DNA of 64,000 nucleotides from a bacterium 1XD21-13 (GTDB taxonomy: Bacteria > Bacillota > Clostridia > Lachnospirales > Lachnospiraceae), in the NCBI GenBank assembly GCA_009917555.1, contig QZDX01000007.1, forward strand, positions 124,001-188,000, read 5' to 3'. The first letter of the stretch is position 1; the number at the start of each line of letters is the position of its first letter. The notes beneath the pieces were generated by a model that was not told the DNA's origin, ran no database searches, and saw nothing but the letters and a program-made list of their open reading frames with translations. The translations under genes and the position numbers were made by a program. Positions 60,307-64,000 of this stretch are shown one piece after another.

Positions 60307-61221
60307 ATGAAGGAATTACAGTTTTTAGAGGAGCAGCAGATATCTCCCAAGCTCATCCGGGAGGTAGAAAAATTTCGGGAGGCTTACGAGGTTTCGGAGC
60401 ATGTGAAAAACCGCATTGTAAAGCCGCCGATCCCATTTTATGGAAAGGAAATACTGGAGATGGCCATAGCCGTGCTGCTACAGGGGGAAAATGTTCTGCT
60501 GAGTGGTTCCAAGGCTACGGGAAAGAACATCCTGGCAGAAAATCTGGCATGGATTTTTCAGCGTCCCTCCTACAACATTTCCTTTAATGTGAATACGGAC
60601 AGCAGCTCCCTCATCGGAACAGATACCTTTGTGGATAATGAGGTCCGTCTGCGTAAGGGTCCCGTGTATCAGTGTGCCGTAAACGGAGGCTTCGGGATCT
60701 TTGATGAGATCAATATGGCAAAAAATGACGCTGTCTCCGTTCTCCATGCCACCTTGGACTACCGCCGTCTGATAGACGTGCCTGGCTATGACAAGATTGA
60801 GCTTCATCCGGCCACCCGCTTTATCGGAACCATGAATTACGGCTATGCGGGAACAAAGGAGCTGAATGAGGCGCTGGTTTCCCGTTTTTTGGTGATTGAC
60901 ATGCCGCCGCTTACGGAGGATACCCTGATGCTGATTTTGAAAGAAAATTTTCCGGATGCAAAGGAAGAGGGCTTAAAGCATTTTGCGGGGCTGTTTCTGG
61001 ATCTGCAGCTTAAGGCCCAGAATAGTGAGATTTCCACCAAGCCTATGGATCTGCGGGGGATGATCGGTGCGCTTAAGACCATCCGGGCAGGAATTTCCCC
61101 TCGCAGAGCCGTTACCATGGGAATTACCAACAAGAGCTTTGATATTTTTGAAAAAGAGATCATCGGGGATATTGTCATGACCCGGATTCCGGAGGAATGG
61201 ACCGGGGATGAGGTATTTTGA
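60307..61221 (+). CDS. MoxR/CbbQ-type AAA+ ATPase with non-canonical Walker A
   Basis: The 304-residue protein has an AAA+ core: a Walker A region GSKATGKN in which the usual Ser/Thr after GK is Asn, Walker B FGIFDEINMA, sensor 1 IGTMNYGYAG and a downstream SRFLVIDMPPL arginine segment. CbbQ/NorQ/MoxR proteins work with VWA partners to load cofactors or remodel enzymes; such a gene follows by 48 bp. TAGAGGA precedes the ATG. It is shorter and only distantly like the ATPase at 2.6 kb. Confidence 0.85.
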   Translation: MKELQFLEEQQISPKLIREVEKFREAYEVSEHVKNRIVKPPIPFYGKEILEMAIAVLLQGENVLLSGSKATGKNILAENLAWIFQRPSYNISFNVNTDSSSLIGTDTFVDNEVRLRKGPVYQCAVNGGFGIFDEINMAKNDAVSVLHATLDYRRLIDVPGYDKIELHPATRFIGTMNYGYAGTKELNEALVSRFLVIDMPPLTEDTLMLILKENFPDAKEEGLKHFAGLFLDLQLKAQNSEISTKPMDLRGMIGALKTIRAGISPRRAVTMGITNKSFDIFEKEIIGDIVMTRIPEEWTGDEVF

Positions 61222-61269
61222 GGCGGCAGAGGTAAGATGCTGTCAGCAAGTGTATGTTAGGAGAGCTTC

Positions 61270-63039
61270 ATGGAAGAAGAGGTATTGGAAATCGGACAAT
61301 TTGAGATTGAAAATCGGCTTCGTAATCTCTGCTGGACGGTCAGCGGAGATTATGCTTTGAATCTGAAGCTGGATACCCTGTCCTACTCCAAGTCCGTTTA
61401 TGTGTCTCTGTATGATGCCATTAAGCAGGGGGCATTTTCCAAATACTTTGACCGGGACGCCTTTGGGCTCTACCTGGTGAAAAAGCTTTACTGCGGAGGG
61501 GAGGAGCAGCCCTTAACCAGCCTGGCGCAGCTCTGCGTGGACAGCGCCATTTACAAAAAGATCAGCAGGGAGCGGCAGGGGGTACTGGAGATTCGCAAAA
61601 AGGCTTTTGCGGATCTGATGGAGTATGATTTTACCAGGCTTGCGGCTTCCTTTATCGGCCAGATCCGGCTTTCCATTATGCAGGAGGCGGTTTTGGGCCC
61701 AAGGACCATGCAGAGCCGTATCCGAAAAGCGGCGGATATGCTGGAGGAGCTATGGGAGACGGAGGACACTATGGATGTGATCCAGACGGTGGACGCCCTC
61801 TACAACTGGCTGGTGGACCCTCATTTTGAGGAACACCATGGCTCCCTTGAATCGGTGCTTTCCGTGACCATGGAGGAGCTTCGGGAATTCAAGTGGAAGG
61901 ATTTTCTGGAGGAGGAAGCTTATGAGGAGGATTTTGACCGCTATCTGTCCCAAGTGACCAATGCGGCCACCCAGCTTCAGGACCAGGAGACCCAGACGGA
62001 GGAGAAAAAGCGGCTTCGGACCAAGCGGGTGCTGGTGGACCAGGAAGCGGCGGATAAGATGTACTCCTATATTGAGTTGAATTACGGTCGGTCTTATTTG
62101 ACGAAAATGGAGCAGGAGCGGGTGAACCGCAGCCTTTGCCGGGGAGCCCACGCAGACTGCAGCCTGTATTTCACCGACGGAATTCTCTCTGGCATGGTGA
62201 AGAAGAATTACCAGTCGGAGTATGCCAGGCGTGCCCGGTCGGAGAATCTGAAGGCCTACGGCCATTGTATGCGTGTGTCCAGAAGAAATATTGAGCATTT
62301 GTCCGACACACTGCGCCGGGCTCTTACGGCCCGCAGCGAGCGGGAGGTTCTGCCCTCGGAGTTTGGCAGGATTGTGCCTGCGAAGCTTTGGAGGGTGGGG
62401 CGGAGCCGGGATAAGAAGCTTTTTGAGAGGGAGCTTAAGAAGGACAGCTCCGACTTTGCGGTGCATGTGCTGATTGATGCCAGCGGCTCCCAGAAGCGGC
62501 GCCAGAGCCTGGTGGCGCTGCAAGGGTATATTATCAGCGAGGCGCTGAGCATTGTGGAGATTCCCCACCAGGTTATGGGCTTTTGCACCTTTTGGGATTA
62601 CACGGTGATGCAGCGTTACCGGGATTATGATGACCCGAGAGAGGCCAATCAGAGGATCTTTGAGTTCTATGCCTCCTCCAACAACCGGGACGGTCTGGCA
62701 ATCCGGGCGGCAGCCGACAGTCTGACGGGCAGACCGGAGGAGCACAAGGTTTTGATTGTATTGAGCGACGGCAGGCCCAATGATATTATTGTAAACCGGC
62801 CGGGGAGCCGGAATCCCATGCCCTATTCCGGGGATTATGCGGTGAGGGATACGGCGGCGGAGGTGCGTAAGGTAAGAGCAATGGGCATCTCTGTGCTTGG
62901 CGTATTTGCAGGGGAGGAGCAGGACCTGCAGGCGGAGCGGCGAATCTTTGGGCGGGATTTTGCATATATTCGTGATATTATGAATTTTTCCGGCGTGGTA
63001 GGGCGTTATCTGAGGAGGCAGTTGGATGATGTGGATTAA
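61270..63039 (+). CDS. VWA-domain protein, NorD/CoxE-like partner of the ATPase
   Basis: The 589-residue protein has an Arg/Glu-rich helical N-terminal part and a C-terminal VWA domain (residues about 395-585) with MIDAS elements LIDASGSQ, the NNRDG loop where Thr is usual, and LSDGRPNDI. It matches the NorD/CobT/CoxE architecture. It probably recruits a client for the preceding ATPase. GGAGAG precedes the ATG. The following membrane-protein gene overlaps its end by 14 bp, implying co-translation. Confidence 0.85.
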   Translation: MEEEVLEIGQFEIENRLRNLCWTVSGDYALNLKLDTLSYSKSVYVSLYDAIKQGAFSKYFDRDAFGLYLVKKLYCGGEEQPLTSLAQLCVDSAIYKKISRERQGVLEIRKKAFADLMEYDFTRLAASFIGQIRLSIMQEAVLGPRTMQSRIRKAADMLEELWETEDTMDVIQTVDALYNWLVDPHFEEHHGSLESVLSVTMEELREFKWKDFLEEEAYEEDFDRYLSQVTNAATQLQDQETQTEEKKRLRTKRVLVDQEAADKMYSYIELNYGRSYLTKMEQERVNRSLCRGAHADCSLYFTDGILSGMVKKNYQSEYARRARSENLKAYGHCMRVSRRNIEHLSDTLRRALTARSEREVLPSEFGRIVPAKLWRVGRSRDKKLFERELKKDSSDFAVHVLIDASGSQKRRQSLVALQGYIISEALSIVEIPHQVMGFCTFWDYTVMQRYRDYDDPREANQRIFEFYASSNNRDGLAIRAAADSLTGRPEEHKVLIVLSDGRPNDIIVNRPGSRNPMPYSGDYAVRDTAAEVRKVRAMGISVLGVFAGEEQDLQAERRIFGRDFAYIRDIMNFSGVVGRYLRRQLDDVD

Positions 63040-64000
63040 AAAACATTGGAGGCTTCTTGCAATAGGGGTGCTGATGATAGGTTTTTTGCTGCATCCCTTT
63101 GTGGTTTTCACGGAAATCCGTATAGATTTTGTAAAGGAGGATTATTCTGCGGGAAATCATTGGAAGGTATTGACCTCCTATCGTGAACAGGCAGGCTTAA
63201 ACAGTGTGCGGCGAACCTATGAGAAGCCAGGGGAGGCCCGTGTGGCTTTCTTTGACGTTTCCTACGGAAGGGGGACCTATGTAAAACGCATGGACCCTAT
63301 GGATTACAATTTTGATGATGAGGTGGCTGTGGGCTCCATGACCTTTTATATCAACGGATTTTATGCAGGCCGTTTGGAGGGAGATGCCCTAATGCAGGCC
63401 TTTGTCCCAAATGAGCAGGTGCGCATGTATAAGACCGAAGACGGGGCTATGGGGCTTTGGATCGAGGGAGATGATTCCCAGCTGATCCCTACGGAGGTAT
63501 TTCAGAATTTTTATAAAACAGCGGCAGGGAGATATGCCTGGACGGGAATTCTCTACTTGATTCCCCTGCTGGCCTTGGCGGTGTTTGTGACTGCCTTTTA
63601 TAAGCGTTATGTAAGACGGCTTTCCGGTTCCCGGTTGTTACGCTGCTCCAATACCATCCTTTATGTGGCGGGGATTTGTGCCATAGCTTTGGTGGTATTT
63701 GGAGTTTTTGTGGGATCTCCGGCCATTAATCCGGATGAATCGGAGGGCATTTATTCCGTAGGATACTATACGAACCATTGGAAGGTCCCGGATATGAGAG
63801 AGCTGCCGCTGGAGGCATTTTCCAAGTTTGGAACGGCAAGGCTTTCCGAGCTGAATCTCTACTATATTTTTGCGGCTCAGATTGCAAGATTTGTGACCCT
63901 GGAAAGCGGGACAAGGTTCTTTGGCATATTGCTGCTGGCCGGCCTGTTCTTTCTGTCCTTTTGGAATCTAAAGAAAAACCGGTATTTGCTTTGTGCACTC
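63026..64000 (+). CDS. Polytopic membrane protein, DUF2142/GT-C-like, truncated by window end
   Basis: The frame runs from ATG 63026 (AGGAGG 7 nt upstream) to the window end without a stop, 325 codons. One membrane segment is at residues 10-29, then an extracellular domain of about 150 residues, then more membrane segments. SPAINPDESEGIYSVGYYTNHW followed by FSKFGTARLSELNLYYIF recalls DUF2142/GT-C glycosyltransferases, whose active site lies in such a PDE loop. The start overlaps the VWA gene by 14 bp. The rest lies outside the window. Confidence 0.7.
   Translation, partial: MMWIKKHWRLLAIGVLMIGFLLHPFVVFTEIRIDFVKEDYSAGNHWKVLTSYREQAGLNSVRRTYEKPGEARVAFFDVSYGRGTYVKRMDPMDYNFDDEVAVGSMTFYINGFYAGRLEGDALMQAFVPNEQVRMYKTEDGAMGLWIEGDDSQLIPTEVFQNFYKTAAGRYAWTGILYLIPLLALAVFVTAFYKRYVRRLSGSRLLRCSNTILYVAGICAIALVVFGVFVGSPAINPDESEGIYSVGYYTNHWKVPDMRELPLEAFSKFGTARLSELNLYYIFAAQIARFVTLESGTRFFGILLLAGLFFLSFWNLKKNRYLLCAL

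Noticed and set aside
61750-63111. A 453-codon minus-strand frame opposite the VWA gene
   Set aside because: It is the complement of a GC-rich coding region, has no domain and would overlap a well-supported gene completely.

Overview
The window reads as a chromosomal segment of a spore-forming, anaerobic Firmicute, most likely a Lachnospiraceae / Clostridium-cluster-XIVa gut species. The support is gene content: spore protease gpr, spoIIP, a DUF4358 protein, a DUF5721 protein, the gene order holA-rpsT-gpr-spoIIP-lepA-hemW, and CIRCE-controlled htpG. Shine-Dalgarno sites are strong, and GTG/TTG starts occur. No rRNA, CRISPR array, prophage or transposase gene was seen. Species cannot be fixed from sequence alone.

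Layout. 1-5 kb: an operon-like run of a BspA-type leucine-rich-repeat protein, a DUF2201/VWA protein, a MoxR-type AAA+ ATPase and an RNase Z-like metallo-hydrolase. 5-8 kb: an iron alcohol dehydrogenase, a MATE exporter and an HxlR regulator. 8.4-13.6 kb: a sugar or polyol catabolic operon transcribed divergently from the HxlR gene. It is visibly decaying: a mannose-family PTS EIIA fused by deletion to the tail of EIIB, intact EIIC, frameshifted EIID and a frameshifted zinc dehydrogenase, followed by an intact class II aldolase and an intact iron alcohol dehydrogenase. 13.8-16.6 kb: the tRNA t6A gene ywlC/sua5 and a wrecked membrane-protein gene. 16.7-17.8 kb: two divergent tRNA-Leu genes and a hicAB toxin-antitoxin pair. 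17.9-24.6 kb: a VOC protein, a SUV3-like RNA helicase, an FGGY sugar kinase behind a long structured leader, and htpG with CIRCE. 24.9-28.8 kb: an SGNH / DUF4358 / MBOAT / DHHW cassette, probably for O-acylation of a surface polymer. 28.8-35.3 kb: DUF5721, M18 aminopeptidase, DegV, a small membrane protein, argG and rarA.

35.6-44.5 kb holds arginine biosynthesis: argC, a GNAT gene, an asparaginase and argJ, then argB and argD. The two halves are separated by about 2.9 kb of accessory DNA: a 59-residue ORF cassette flanked by inverted repeats, an XRE regulator, a lipoprotein, a HipA-like kinase and a 210-nt foldback. ARG-box-like sites lie upstream of argC and argG. 44.5-52.6 kb: an orphan solute-binding protein, a small transporter, then comEA, an OmpR-type response regulator, a histidine kinase, a GerMN lipoprotein and comEC. 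The regulator-kinase-GerMN order resembles actinobacterial mtrA-mtrB-lpqB. 52.6-60 kb: holA, rpsT, gpr, spoIIP, lepA, hemW and a HAD hydrolase. 60.3-64 kb: a second AAA+/VWA pair and a membrane protein cut by the window end.

The most unusual non-coding material is a set of hairpin-rich intergenic elements: three long foldbacks at 20.5, 32.1 and 42.0 kb, multi-helix leaders at 20.7 and 31.7 kb, and smaller shared 5'-UTR motifs. They look like a dispersed structural repeat class specific to this lineage, but no database search was possible.
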